Source: DASYTH01 sp036002505 (lineage in GTDB: Bacteria > Actinomycetota > Actinomycetes > Mycobacteriales > Pseudonocardiaceae). From it: a stretch of 35,749 nucleotides of DNA. The stretch covers positions 1 through 35,749 of the forward strand of contig NZ_DASYTH010000179.1 of NCBI RefSeq assembly GCF_036002505.1, in the 5' to 3' direction. Numbering within the stretch: the stretch's first letter is position 1; each line of letters begins with the position of its first letter. The notes under the pieces are model-generated. The model did no database searches, was not told where the DNA came from, and saw only the letters and a program-made list of their open reading frames with translations. The position numbers were made by a program, and so were the translations under genes. Below are positions 7,584 through 16,167 of this stretch, piece after piece.

Positions 7584-7657
7584 GCCCCTGTAGCTCAGCA
7601 GGACAGAGCGCGGCGCTACGAACGCCGAGGCCCGAGGTTCGACTCCTCGTGGGGGCA
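7584..7657 (+). tRNA. tRNA-Arg (anticodon ACG)
   Basis: The 74-base cloverleaf can be drawn by hand. The acceptor stem GCCCCTG pairs with TGGGGGC (two wobble pairs) and the discriminator is A. The D-stem is GCTC/GAGC. The anticodon stem CGGCG/CGCCG flanks the loop CTACGAA with anticodon ACG at 7618-7620. The T-arm is CGAGG-TTCGACT-CCTCG. A34 would be modified to inosine, allowing CGU, CGC and CGA to be read. CCA is not encoded. No attachment-site duplication was seen in the window. Confidence 0.95.
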
Positions 7658-7779
7658 CCTCGGCACGGCGGGCCGACAAACGGCACCTCAGGGGACCGTG
7701 ACGGCAGCCAGCCACAATCAACCCGACAACCGCACCATTCGCTGGAACGCAACCGCGTTAAAAATTCCGGAGAGGCGGG

Positions 7780-9669
7780 CTAGGACGGCCGTACCACGAC
7801 GTCGTCGACGTTGACGAACATCACCCGGTGGCCGAACTGGATCTGGTAATAGCGCAGGTTTCCCCGGACCACGGTGTGGTTGGTGGCGTCGAACGTCACC
7901 GCCCAGTAGTACTCCGACGGCGCCACCAGACCGAGCGAATACCGCTGCCCGGCCGGCAACCGGTACTGCAGCGGGGTGACCGCCTGCGGGTTGATGCCCG
8001 GCGGATACGCGGCCGCCTCCGGGTACGCCCGCCCGTAGACCGGAATGCTCTCCAGCCCCGGTTTCGGCGTGACCACGAAACCGAACGAGCTCACTGCGGC
8101 GGGGTTGCTTCGCGGGTTGGGGAACCAGCCCTTCTGGCCGAGATACCAGATCGCCGTCCAGTCCCCGGCACGGTCGGCGACCGCGAACTGCTGGCCGGTT
8201 TCCACCCGGCTGCTGTGGTCGGAGATGTGCATGGTGCCGGGCGTGCTGTCCGGGTGCAGCCCGATGTCGGTCAACAGCGGCGAGTTCGCGTCCGGTTGGG
8301 TGTGCAGGATGACCGAGGTGGAGCCGCGTGCCGGGCAGGGCACGCCGGCCGCCGTGCACCCGGTGAACGCGGGCTGGTTGGTGGCGAAGTCCGGCCTGAT
8401 CGTGACCATGCCGGTCGGCGCGTTGCCGAGTCCGCGGAAGGGCGCGCCCATCAGGTCGAAGTAGTGCGCCCAGTCCCAGTACGGGCCGGGATCCCAGTGC
8501 ATGCCCGCAACCGTGGACGGCACCGTGCCGGGAACGTTGTCGTGGCCGAGGATGTGCGCGCGGTCGAGCGGGATTCCGTTCTGGTGCGCCAGGTACCGGA
8601 CCAGCTTGGCGGACTGCCGGTACATCGCCTCGGTGTACCAGGTGCCCTGCGCGGCGAAGCCCTCATGTTCCAGCCCGATCGCCTTGGCGTTGACATACCA
8701 GTTGCCGGCGTGCCAGGCCACGTCCTTGCGCTGCACGTGCTGCGCGACGTGCCCGTCGGCCGAGCGCAGGGTGTACTGCCAGCTCACGTACGTGGGGTCC
8801 TGCACCAGCCGGATGGTGGTGTCGTAGCTGCCCTCGGTGTCGTGGATGACGATGTAGTCGACCTTCTGGCTGTCCGGGCGGTTGGCCAGGTCGTGGTTGC
8901 CGTAGTCGCCGGCGCCGAACTCCTCGTACGGCGCGGGAATCCACTGGCAGCCGAGGCCGGCCGGGCACTCGGTCTGCGGGTCGTTCGGCGCGCCGGGCCG
9001 GTGCCGGAGGTCGGTGCGGGCCGGCAACCGCACGTGCTGGCCGTCGTCGGTGATCCGCTCGGCGCCGGTGCGCAGCGTCGCGAACACCTCGTCGGCGAAC
9101 GCGGTGGACTCCGTACCCGTCCCGCCGTACCGTGCCACGGCGCCGTACCAGTCGTCCGGGCCGCTGCCCGCAGCGCCGAGCTCTCGCTGGTACTGAGCCA
9201 GAAGCGCCGCACCACCGCGGATGTTCTGGGTCGGGTCGGCGCGCAGCACCGCACTGTCCACATGGGAAATCTCGGCGGCCCGCCCGAGCGTCCGCAGCGC
9301 CGGAGAGTCGACGTCGACCGGGTTCGCCCGCGGGGGAAGTTCCGGCCGGGCCTCGTCGCCCCGCGGATCCGCGCCCTGGTCGTGTTCGGTACCCGGCGGC
9401 GCCGCGGCCACGTCGGTGAGGTGCATCGGCCCGAACCCGGCGCTCACACTGGGTGTCCCGGCGTTGAAGTCCCACCGGGACTCCACAAAGGACACCGCGA
9501 GCAGCACGCTCTCCGGGACGCCGAACTCGGCCGCGGCCGCGGCGAACGCGTGCTGGCGCTGCGCGTCGGCGGGACCGGGATCGGCGGCCGCGCCCGGTGC
9601 GGCGACGGCCAGGCTGAAGGCGACCGCGGCGGTCAGCAGGGCGGTGGTCGGTCTGTGGGAACGCGGCAT
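7780..9669 (-). CDS. Secreted N-acetylmuramoyl-L-alanine amidase (Amidase_2)
   Basis: The product is a 629-residue exported cell-wall hydrolase. Residues 1-29 form a signal peptide (TTALLTAAVAFSLAVAAPGAAA). Residues about 35-200 look lysozyme- or transglycosylase-like (VLLAVSFVESRWD; WYGAVARYGGTG). Residues about 268-425 are a T7-lysozyme/PGRP-type amidase that cleaves the bond between MurNAc and the stem peptide. Zinc-ligand candidates are the His of VIHDTEG and the His and Asp of MHWDPGPYWDW. The remainder is an SH3-like region ending in a beta-rich tail. The ATG at 9669, preceded by GGGAGA, was chosen over a start 18 codons upstream because the signal peptide begins there. Combining a glycan-binding or cleaving fold with an amidase suggests a role in wall remodelling. 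It follows the small membrane-protein gene in the same orientation. Confidence 0.88.
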   Translation of the reverse strand: MPRSHRPTTALLTAAVAFSLAVAAPGAAADPGPADAQRQHAFAAAAAEFGVPESVLLAVSFVESRWDFNAGTPSVSAGFGPMHLTDVAAAPPGTEHDQGADPRGDEARPELPPRANPVDVDSPALRTLGRAAEISHVDSAVLRADPTQNIRGGAALLAQYQRELGAAGSGPDDWYGAVARYGGTGTESTAFADEVFATLRTGAERITDDGQHVRLPARTDLRHRPGAPNDPQTECPAGLGCQWIPAPYEEFGAGDYGNHDLANRPDSQKVDYIVIHDTEGSYDTTIRLVQDPTYVSWQYTLRSADGHVAQHVQRKDVAWHAGNWYVNAKAIGLEHEGFAAQGTWYTEAMYRQSAKLVRYLAHQNGIPLDRAHILGHDNVPGTVPSTVAGMHWDPGPYWDWAHYFDLMGAPFRGLGNAPTGMVTIRPDFATNQPAFTGCTAAGVPCPARGSTSVILHTQPDANSPLLTDIGLHPDSTPGTMHISDHSSRVETGQQFAVADRAGDWTAIWYLGQKGWFPNPRSNPAAVSSFGFVVTPKPGLESIPVYGRAYPEAAAYPPGINPQAVTPLQYRLPAGQRYSLGLVAPSEYYWAVTFDATNHTVVRGNLRYYQIQFGHRVMFVNVDDVVVRPS

Positions 9670-9707
9670 GACAGGTCTCCCGAGGCAGGCGTGGTGGACC
9701 ATCGCCC

Positions 9708-9736
9708 ACTCTGCTGCGCCCACCTCGGGTCGTCAA
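9708..9736 (-). promoter_or_regulatory. Promoter of the amidase gene
   Basis: On the minus strand TTGACG (plus positions 9731-9736) and CAGAGT (9708-9713) are separated by 17 bp and lie about 40 bp before the ATG. The -35 match is good and the -10 only moderate. Confidence 0.4.
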
Positions 9737-9774
9737 TACCTACCCGCAAACAACCATATCTAGTTGGATACTGA

Positions 9775-10254
9775 CTAATGACTGGTCGTCTGCTCGTTGT
9801 TGGCGTCGGCCGTCTTGTCCGCGCTCCCGGGCCGCCGCCAGTGCCGTCCCAGTCGGGATCCGGTCCTGGTCGTGGTGGTCTCCTCGGCGACCGGCGGGGC
9901 AGGTGCGACCGGCTCCGCGGTGGTCGTCGTCCCGTTCGCGGCCCGCTCCCGCTCCAACTGCCCGGCCAGCCGGTCCCGTTCCCGGGCCGCCGCCCGCGCT
10001 TCCCGGCGCACCGCCCGGTAGTCGGCCCGCGCCGCCCGGGCCCGCCGCCCGCTCGACACCACCATCCACAGTCCGAGGCAGAACACCAACGCCACCACGA
10101 TCCCCGCCACAAACGCCTGCAGCGGGTTCACGCTCACCAGGTCCCGCCCGAACAGCACGATCATCTGCTCCGGCCCACCCGTCGCGTTGTACACCATGAG
10201 CAACACCGCCGCCGCCATGCTGGCAACCACCAGCAGCAAACCGAGGATCAGCAT
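9775..10254 (-). CDS. Small membrane protein with two TM helices and a coiled coil
   Basis: The product has 159 residues. Two hydrophobic helices are seen at about residues 2-22 (LILGLLLVVASMAAAVLL) and 45-66 (AFVAGIVVALVFCLGLWMVV). They are followed by a charged Arg/Ala/Glu-rich stretch that should form a cytoplasmic coiled coil, and a Thr-rich low-complexity tail. The layout resembles LapA/DUF1049-like proteins, but I cannot assign the family firmly. The ATG at 10254 follows GGGAGGTGAGGA, a strong ribosome binding site. It is divergent from groES and upstream of the amidase gene, which appears to have its own promoter. Function unknown. Confidence 0.75.
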   Translation of the reverse strand: MLILGLLLVVASMAAAVLLMVYNATGGPEQMIVLFGRDLVSVNPLQAFVAGIVVALVFCLGLWMVVSSGRRARAARADYRAVRREARAAARERDRLAGQLERERAANGTTTTAEPVAPAPPVAEETTTTRTGSRLGRHWRRPGSADKTADANNEQTTSH

Positions 10255-10347
10255 GTCCTCACCTCCCGCAATCCGCCCGTCACCGGGCCTGACCACCGGA
10301 GTTCCCCACCCGCACCTTGATCAACCCTGCACCGCCGCCAACCCCGG

Positions 10348-10377
10348 TTGAAGGGCTAGCACTCGGATAGGTAGAGT
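10348..10377 (+). promoter_or_regulatory. groES promoter overlapping CIRCE
   Basis: TTGAAG (10348-10353) and TAGAGT (10372-10377) are separated by 18 bp and embrace the CIRCE operator, so a bound repressor would block RNA polymerase. The predicted leader is about 105 bases. Confidence 0.6.
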
Positions 10378-10382
10378 GCCAG
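10356..10382 (+). promoter_or_regulatory. CIRCE operator (HrcA binding site)
   Basis: CTAGCACTC, nine bases, then GAGTGCCAG. This matches the CIRCE consensus TTAGCACTC-N9-GAGTGCTAA with one change in the left arm and its near-symmetric partner in the right. HrcA should repress groES-groEL from here and release it on heat shock. hrcA itself is not in the window. Confidence 0.92.
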
Positions 10383-10487
10383 ATGTACGGCGCCAGACAC
10401 CGCCCCGGCACCCGCGACGGCGGGGTGGCAGGAGCCGTCGCGAGACAGTACCTGCCAACGCTTTCGACGACCGTGGAGGTCACACCG

Positions 10488-10781
10488 GTGAGCGTGAACA
10501 TCAAGCCGCTCGAGGACAAGATCCTCGTCCAGGCGAACGAGGCGGAGGCCACCACGGCTTCCGGTCTTGTTATCCCGGACACCGCCAAGGAGAAGCCCCA
10601 GGAGGGGAAGGTCCTGGCTGTCGGCCCTGGCCGAATCGACGACAACGGCAACCGCGTCCCGCTGGACGTGAGCGTCGGCGACGTCGTGATCTACTCCAAG
10701 TACGGCGGTACCGAGGTGAAGTACGACGGTGAGGACTACCTGATCCTCTCCGCCCGTGACGTACTGGCCGTCATCAACTGA
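10488..10781 (+). CDS. groES: Co-chaperonin GroES (Cpn10)
   Basis: The 97-residue product has the standard length. It contains the mobile-loop region EATTASGLVIPDTAKEKPQ, which binds GroEL, and the conserved end YGGTEVKYDGEDYLILSARDVLAVI. It caps the GroEL cavity in ATP-dependent protein folding in the cytoplasm. The GTG at 10488 follows GGAGGT at 8-base spacing and gives the family-typical start VNIKPLEDKILV. Expression is under the CIRCE-containing promoter upstream. A strong hairpin and a dispersed palindromic element separate it from groEL. Confidence 0.97.
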   Translation: MSVNIKPLEDKILVQANEAEATTASGLVIPDTAKEKPQEGKVLAVGPGRIDDNGNRVPLDVSVGDVVIYSKYGGTEVKYDGEDYLILSARDVLAVIN

Positions 10782-10800
10782 CGCCTGTCACCGCAAGACG

Positions 10801-10832
10801 CCCCGGCGGCCCCAATTCCGGGGCCACCGGGG
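10801..10832 (+). terminator. Strong hairpin between groES and groEL
   Basis: CCCCGGCGGCCCC (10801-10813) pairs with GGGGCCACCGGGG (10820-10832), 13 bp with one mismatch around AATTCC, followed by CGTTTCG. It can act as a partial terminator or as a stabilising 3' end for a groES-only transcript. Confidence 0.65.
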
Positions 10833-10851
10833 CGTTTCGCTTCGCGTCAAC

Positions 10852-10970
10852 GAGCGGGCCGGTGGTGTCTGGACTGACGAGCAGCGCAGGGAGCGAGGAA
10901 CGAGCGACCGAGCAGCGCAGGAAGGAAGACACCACCTTCGGGCCCGCTCACGCGAGCGGAGCGAGCCAAT
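10852..10970 (+). repeat. Dispersed palindromic element, copy 1 (upstream of groEL)
   Basis: The 5' arm GAGCGGGCCGGTGGTGTC (10852-10869) is complementary to GACACCACC (10928-10936) plus GGCCCGCTC (10941-10949), with TTCG unpaired. Inside is the direct repeat CGAGCAGCGCAGG, twice. After the 3' arm comes CGCGAGCGGAGCGAGCC, whose GAGCGG can pair with CCGCTC of the arm instead. It ends 20 bp before the groEL TTG. Other copies are at 23926 and 33112. Confidence 0.9.
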
Positions 10971-10990
10971 CCAACACTGGAGGTTGAGAA

Positions 10991-12628
<1,638 letters not shown>

Positions 12629-12640
12629 TCCTGAAACGAC

Positions 12641-12678
12641 GAATGCCGCACCCGGTCAGCCGATCAGGTGCGGCATTC
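12641..12678. terminator. Bidirectional terminator between groEL1 and whiB3
   Basis: GAATGCCGCACC (12641-12652) and GGTGCGGCATTC (12667-12678) form a perfect 12-bp stem with a 14-base loop between two convergent genes. Confidence 0.85.
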
Positions 12679-12694
12679 ACCGCAAGAGGTGACG

Positions 12695-12994
12695 TCAGGT
12701 AGTCACAGCGAGCGTGCGCTTCTCCATCTTGATGATGGCTTCGCGCTCGGACTCGGACAGGCCGCCCCAGATCCCGTACGGCTCGTGCACGGCGAGCGCG
12801 TGGCGACGGCACATGTCCAGGACCGGGCAGGCCTGGCAGATGGCCTTCGCCCGGGCTTCGCGGCGGGCCCGGGCCGGGCCGCGCTCCCCGTCCGGGTGGA
12901 AGAAGAACGCGCTGTCCATGCCACGGCAGGAGCCCTCGAGCTGCCAGTCCCACACGTCCGCGTTGGGCCCTGGAAGCCTGCGGGTATCCGCCAT
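12695..12994 (-). CDS. whiB3: WhiB-family iron-sulfur regulator, WhiB3-like
   Basis: The 99-residue product has the four invariant cysteines at residues 23, 53, 56 and 62 (C...CxxCxxxxxC), which hold a redox- and NO-sensitive 4Fe-4S cluster. It also has the GIWGG turn (74-78) that contacts the primary sigma factor, and a basic C-terminus. LPGPNADVWDWQLEG and FFHPDGERG closely resemble M. tuberculosis WhiB3, and the position beside groEL1 is the same. The ATG at 12994 follows GAGGAGG; a longer in-frame start 20 codons upstream is less likely. WhiB3 proteins control redox balance and developmental or lipid genes in other actinobacteria. Confidence 0.93.
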   Translation of the reverse strand: MADTRRLPGPNADVWDWQLEGSCRGMDSAFFFHPDGERGPARARREARAKAICQACPVLDMCRRHALAVHEPYGIWGGLSESEREAIIKMEKRTLAVTT

Positions 12995-13053
12995 CGTGAC
13001 CGCCTCCTCGTCGGTACAGCCGTAACGCCGATACTCCATTCGGTGCAGCACCA

Positions 13054-13082
13054 ACGCTAGAACCGCGCCAATACTTGTTCAA
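13054..13082 (-). promoter_or_regulatory. whiB3 promoter
   Basis: On the minus strand TTGAAC (plus 13077-13082) and TAGCGT (13054-13059) are exactly 17 bp apart. The predicted start near 13047 gives a leader of about 50 bases. It lies in the 198-bp divergent spacer shared with the MerR gene. Confidence 0.6.
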
Positions 13083-13192
13083 GAGTGATCGACTCATTAG
13101 CTGCGGAATTCAGCCGTTCGGCATCACTCGGTAGACGCAGCGTGGTCGTTGGTCCAGTTGCCGGGCACTGCGTGTCACCCGACGATGGGGGT

Positions 13193-14188
13193 GTGGCGAC
13201 GAAGTCCGAACCCGCGATCGATGGCCACGACCTCATGCGCGAACCAACTCTCCCGGTCGCCGCGGTCGCCCGCCGGCTCGGCATCGCGCCGGCGACCCTG
13301 CGCACCTGGGACCGCAGGTACGGGATCGGCCCGAGTGGACACACCACCGGCCGGCACCGCCGCTACGCCCCGGCCGACATCGCCCGGCTGGAGATGATGC
13401 AGCGGGCGCTGCTGCGCGGCGCCACCCCCGCGGAGGCGGCCGAGTACGCACTGCGGGCCACCCCCGAACCGGGCGTGGCGCCGGCCGGCAGCGCCGATGA
13501 CCTCGAGGCGGAGCTGGCGTCGCTGATCGGCGGTGCGGTGACCGGCCGTCCGGGGGGCGGGAGCGTGCTGCGGTTGCCCGGCCGCTCGCCGGCCGCCCGC
13601 GGGCTGGGCCGGGCGGCGCTGGCCATGGACGCCACGGCCGCCCAGCAGCTGATCACCGACGCGATCGCCGAGCAGGGCGTGATTCCGGTCTGGGACACGG
13701 TGATCCGCCCGGTGCTGGCCGCGGTGGCCGCCCGGTGGGAGCACTCCGGCGAGTACGTCGAGGTCGAGCACCTGCTGCACGAGTGCGCGTTGGCCGCCGT
13801 GATCGGCGCGACCCCGCTGGTGTCCGCGCCCCGCAACCCCCGCCCGGTGCTGCTCTGCTGCGTCCCCGACGAACGCCACAGCCTGCCGCTCTACGTGCTG
13901 CGCGCCGCCCTCGCCGCCCGCGGCCTCGGCACCCAGCTGCTCGGCGCCGCGCTGCCGGCCGACGCCCTGGCCGCCGCCGTCCGCCGCACCGCCCCCGCCG
14001 CCGTGGCGCTCTGGGCCCAACTCCCGCGCCACGCCTCGGCCCCGGTCTTCGACCACATCCCCAAAACCCGCCAGCCCATCCGCCTCTTCGCCGCCGGCCC
14101 CGGCTGGCACACCACAGACCTCCCCACCCGCGTCGAACGCCTCGACGATCTCCCCGCCGCCGTCGACCGCCTCGAATCCCTCCTCTAA
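13193..14188 (+). CDS. MerR-type regulator with cobalamin-binding (CarH/LitR-like) domain
   Basis: The product has 331 residues. Residues 20-85 form a MerR winged-helix DNA-binding domain (VAAVARRLGIAPATLRTWDRRYGI; GRHRRYAPADIARLE). Residues about 135-205 look like the helical B12-cap domain and contain an exact W182-x9-E192-H193 motif, the CarH signature that packs over adenosylcobalamin. Residues about 215-330 form a Rossmann-like B12-binding domain with DERH; His229 sits where CarH has its lower axial ligand, 36 residues after the EH pair. The C-terminal GG motif is less clear (AAGPGW). The GTG at 13193 is the likeliest start; an ATG at 13235 is the alternative. A light- or B12-responsive repressor is inferred. 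No carotenoid genes are nearby. Confidence 0.8.
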   Translation: MATKSEPAIDGHDLMREPTLPVAAVARRLGIAPATLRTWDRRYGIGPSGHTTGRHRRYAPADIARLEMMQRALLRGATPAEAAEYALRATPEPGVAPAGSADDLEAELASLIGGAVTGRPGGGSVLRLPGRSPAARGLGRAALAMDATAAQQLITDAIAEQGVIPVWDTVIRPVLAAVAARWEHSGEYVEVEHLLHECALAAVIGATPLVSAPRNPRPVLLCCVPDERHSLPLYVLRAALAARGLGTQLLGAALPADALAAAVRRTAPAAVALWAQLPRHASAPVFDHIPKTRQPIRLFAAGPGWHTTDLPTRVERLDDLPAAVDRLESLL

Positions 14189-14191
14189 CCC

Positions 14192-14275
14192 CGCGAGTCC
14201 CCGGTTCCAGCACGCGAGTCCCCGGTTCCAGCACATGAGTTCGGGGTTCGGGCGTGTGAGTCGTACGCTGCGGCA
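14192..14275 (+). repeat. Decaying 21-bp tandem repeat, four units
   Basis: Units start at 14192, 14213, 14234 and 14255. The first two are identical and the next two are increasingly diverged, with GAGT kept at the same place in each. The last unit supplies the TACGCT box just before the next gene. The array fills the whole intergenic space. Confidence 0.8.
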
Positions 14276-14277
14276 CC

Positions 14278-15105
14278 GTGATCAACCTGTACCGGGCCGC
14301 GTTCGGGGACCGGCCGGACACGGTGATCACGACCGTGCCCGCCGGCCCTGAGGACCGCTGGCTCGCCGCCGTGACACTCGGCGGCCAGGGTCGCTACGCC
14401 GCCGCCGCGACCCTGCTGCGGCCGGTGATCACCGGCGCCGAGCCCGTTCTCGGCGCGCTCGCCGCCGCCACCCTCGCCGCGCACCGGCGCCAGCTCGGCG
14501 GGCACGCGGCCGCCCGCGACCTCGACCGGCTGGCGTACCGGCGGCTCGCCGGCCACGACGCCCCGCACGCCTGGTCCGACGTGCTGCTGGGGCTCGCCGC
14601 CGACGCGCTCGGCCTGGGTCGGATCCCCGAGGCCCGGCGGTTCGCCCACCGGGCCCAGCAACTCGGCGACACCGGCTGGCGCGGCGCGATCCGGCTTGGC
14701 TGGGTGTCGGCCGAGATCGAGTTGGGCGCGGGCCGTCCGGAGCACGCCGTGCCGCATGCCGAGCAGGCCGCCGAGCGAGCCGCCAACGCCGGCTCCGCGC
14801 GGCACCAGGTCAAGTCCGGGCTGGTGCTGGGGGCGGCGCTGGCCGTGCGCGGACTGGACGCCGACCGGGCGAGGGCTCGACAGCTCCTGGACACGGTGCG
14901 CCGCCGGGCTTCCCGGCTCGGTTTGCTTTCGCTATTGTGGCCGTGCCGCCTACTTCTCGCCGGCCTGGAGCCGGCGAACGCTCACACACACCACCGTGCG
15001 GCCGCCTACGCCGTGCACGGTGTGTTATGTCGCGCGGACCCGGACGGTCGCCGGATCGCCCGCGCTTCGCCGTGGGTACCGGATCTTGCTGGTCTGACCG
15101 GGTGA
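14278..15105 (+). CDS. Conserved TPR-like protein (Rv3415c-like)
   Basis: The 275-residue protein is almost wholly alpha-helical and Ala/Leu/Arg-rich, with repeated helix pairs such as AAATLLRPVITGAEPVLGAL and EARRFAHRAQQLGDTGWRG that fit tetratricopeptide-like repeats. No catalytic motif is seen. It occupies the place of Rv3415c between whiB3 and sigD in the remembered M. tuberculosis order. The GTG at 14278 has no ribosome binding site but follows TACGCT (14264-14269) by 8 bp, as expected for a leaderless transcript. TPR-like proteins usually mediate protein-protein contacts; the partner here is unknown. Confidence 0.78.
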   Translation: MINLYRAAFGDRPDTVITTVPAGPEDRWLAAVTLGGQGRYAAAATLLRPVITGAEPVLGALAAATLAAHRRQLGGHAAARDLDRLAYRRLAGHDAPHAWSDVLLGLAADALGLGRIPEARRFAHRAQQLGDTGWRGAIRLGWVSAEIELGAGRPEHAVPHAEQAAERAANAGSARHQVKSGLVLGAALAVRGLDADRARARQLLDTVRRRASRLGLLSLLWPCRLLLAGLEPANAHTHHRAAAYAVHGVLCRADPDGRRIARASPWVPDLAGLTG

Positions 15106-15228
15106 ATACGGCCGCTAGGACAACCGGGCGAACTTCTTCGCAGATTTACCACCAGATCGGGTCAAGGTTGCGCGCTCTGCGTCCGATAGGTGAGTTGGAA
15201 CGTCACTCGGCTGCAGGAAGGAGTCCCC

Positions 15229-15825
15229 GTGACGACGGTCTTGATCTGCGACGACCGACGCGGGGTACGCGAGGGCCTTACTCGTGTCATGTCCGCTGTC
15301 CCCGGCGTCAGTCGCATCGACTGTGTAGCGCACGGTGACGAGCTGCTCGCCCGATACTCCAGAGCTCCGGTCGACGTGGTGCTGGTCGGCACGCAGCGCG
15401 CGGTGCCCACCGGCGTGGAGGCCACCCGCCGGTTGGTGTCGGCGAACCCGCAGGCCAACGTGATCGTGTTCGGTGCGCCGGACGACGCCAGCAGCATCGC
15501 CGCGGCGATCGCCGGCGGCGCCCGCGGCTACCTGCGCTGGGACGCCTCCCGGCCGGAGCTGGTCGCGGCCCTGGCACACACCCTGGCCAGCACCTCGGTG
15601 CCGGCGCCCCGGCAGCCCAGCGACCCCGGTGTCCAGCTCACCGACCGGGAGCTGCAGGTGCTCCGCGGGATGGCGATGGGCAAGAGCAACGGGCAGATCG
15701 GCCGGGAGCTCTACCTGTCGGAGGACACCGTCAAGACGCACGCCCGCCGGCTCTTCCGCAAACTCGGCGTGCGCGACCGTGCGCAGGCCGTAGCGCACGG
15801 CTTCCGCCGCGGCCTCGTCTCATAA
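15229..15825 (+). CDS. bldM: BldM-like LuxR/NarL-type regulator with degenerate receiver
   Basis: The 198-residue product has an N-terminal receiver-like domain (MTTVLICDDRRGVREG) and a C-terminal LuxR helix-turn-helix (LTDRELQVLRGMAMGKSNGQIGR; EDTVKTHARRLFRKLG). The C-terminus is very close to Streptomyces BldM, which controls aerial hyphae and sporulation genes alone or with WhiI. At residue 54, where BldM has its phosphorylatable Asp, this protein has Gly (VVLVGTQRA). The conserved receiver Lys is replaced in GYLRWDAS. Phosphorylation control is therefore unlikely, consistent with reports that BldM does not need Asp54. The GTG at 15229 follows GGAAGGAG. Confidence 0.82.
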   Translation: MTTVLICDDRRGVREGLTRVMSAVPGVSRIDCVAHGDELLARYSRAPVDVVLVGTQRAVPTGVEATRRLVSANPQANVIVFGAPDDASSIAAAIAGGARGYLRWDASRPELVAALAHTLASTSVPAPRQPSDPGVQLTDRELQVLRGMAMGKSNGQIGRELYLSEDTVKTHARRLFRKLGVRDRAQAVAHGFRRGLVS

Positions 15826-15854
15826 CGTCCGAACCGAAACTCTGGGAGACGTGT

Positions 15855-15873
15855 GCTCGCGGAATGCGCGAGC
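15855..15873 (+). terminator. Hairpin after the bldM-like gene
   Basis: GCTCGCG (15855-15861) pairs with CGCGAGC (15867-15873) around a 5-base loop, 30 bp after the stop, with TCGTTTCGGGTGTTTTC downstream. It is a reasonable intrinsic terminator. Confidence 0.6.
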
Positions 15874-15893
15874 CCAGTCGTTTCGGGTGTTTT

Positions 15894-15938
15894 CTGGGGG
15901 TGCAACCCCCCAGACCCCGCCCGGGGGCGAGCCCCCGG
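15894..15938. repeat. Twin GC hairpins in the gap before sigD
   Basis: CTGGGGG (15894-15900) with CCCCCAG (15907-15913), then CCGGGGG (15921-15927) with CCCCCGG (15932-15938). The CCCCCAGACCCC part is the inverse of the 5875-5887 sequence. The rest of the 342-bp gap (15826-16167) shows no convincing gene. Confidence 0.6.
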
Positions 15939-16167
15939 ACCTCCAACGGGGGTTGACTGCGCGCCTTCGCCGCGTTCCGTGCACAATCGGCAGCGGACGC
16001 GGCGTTCGCCGTGCCCACGACCCGGGGCCTGGGCAGGTGACGGACGCTCCATGGCGGAACTTATCGCCCGAGGTACGGTAGACGTCGCCGTAGCGGTGGG
16101 ACCGCGGTTCCAGACGGTGACGGCGGACGAACCGTACCGACTCGTAACACCGAGGCTGCTCGCTGCG

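Noticed and set aside
7584..7657. Integration site of a mobile element at tRNA-Arg
   Set aside because: No integrase and no duplicated tRNA 3' end were found in the window.
7458..7814. A 118-codon ORF across the tRNA-Arg gene
   Set aside because: It reads through a well-formed tRNA and has no protein-like features.
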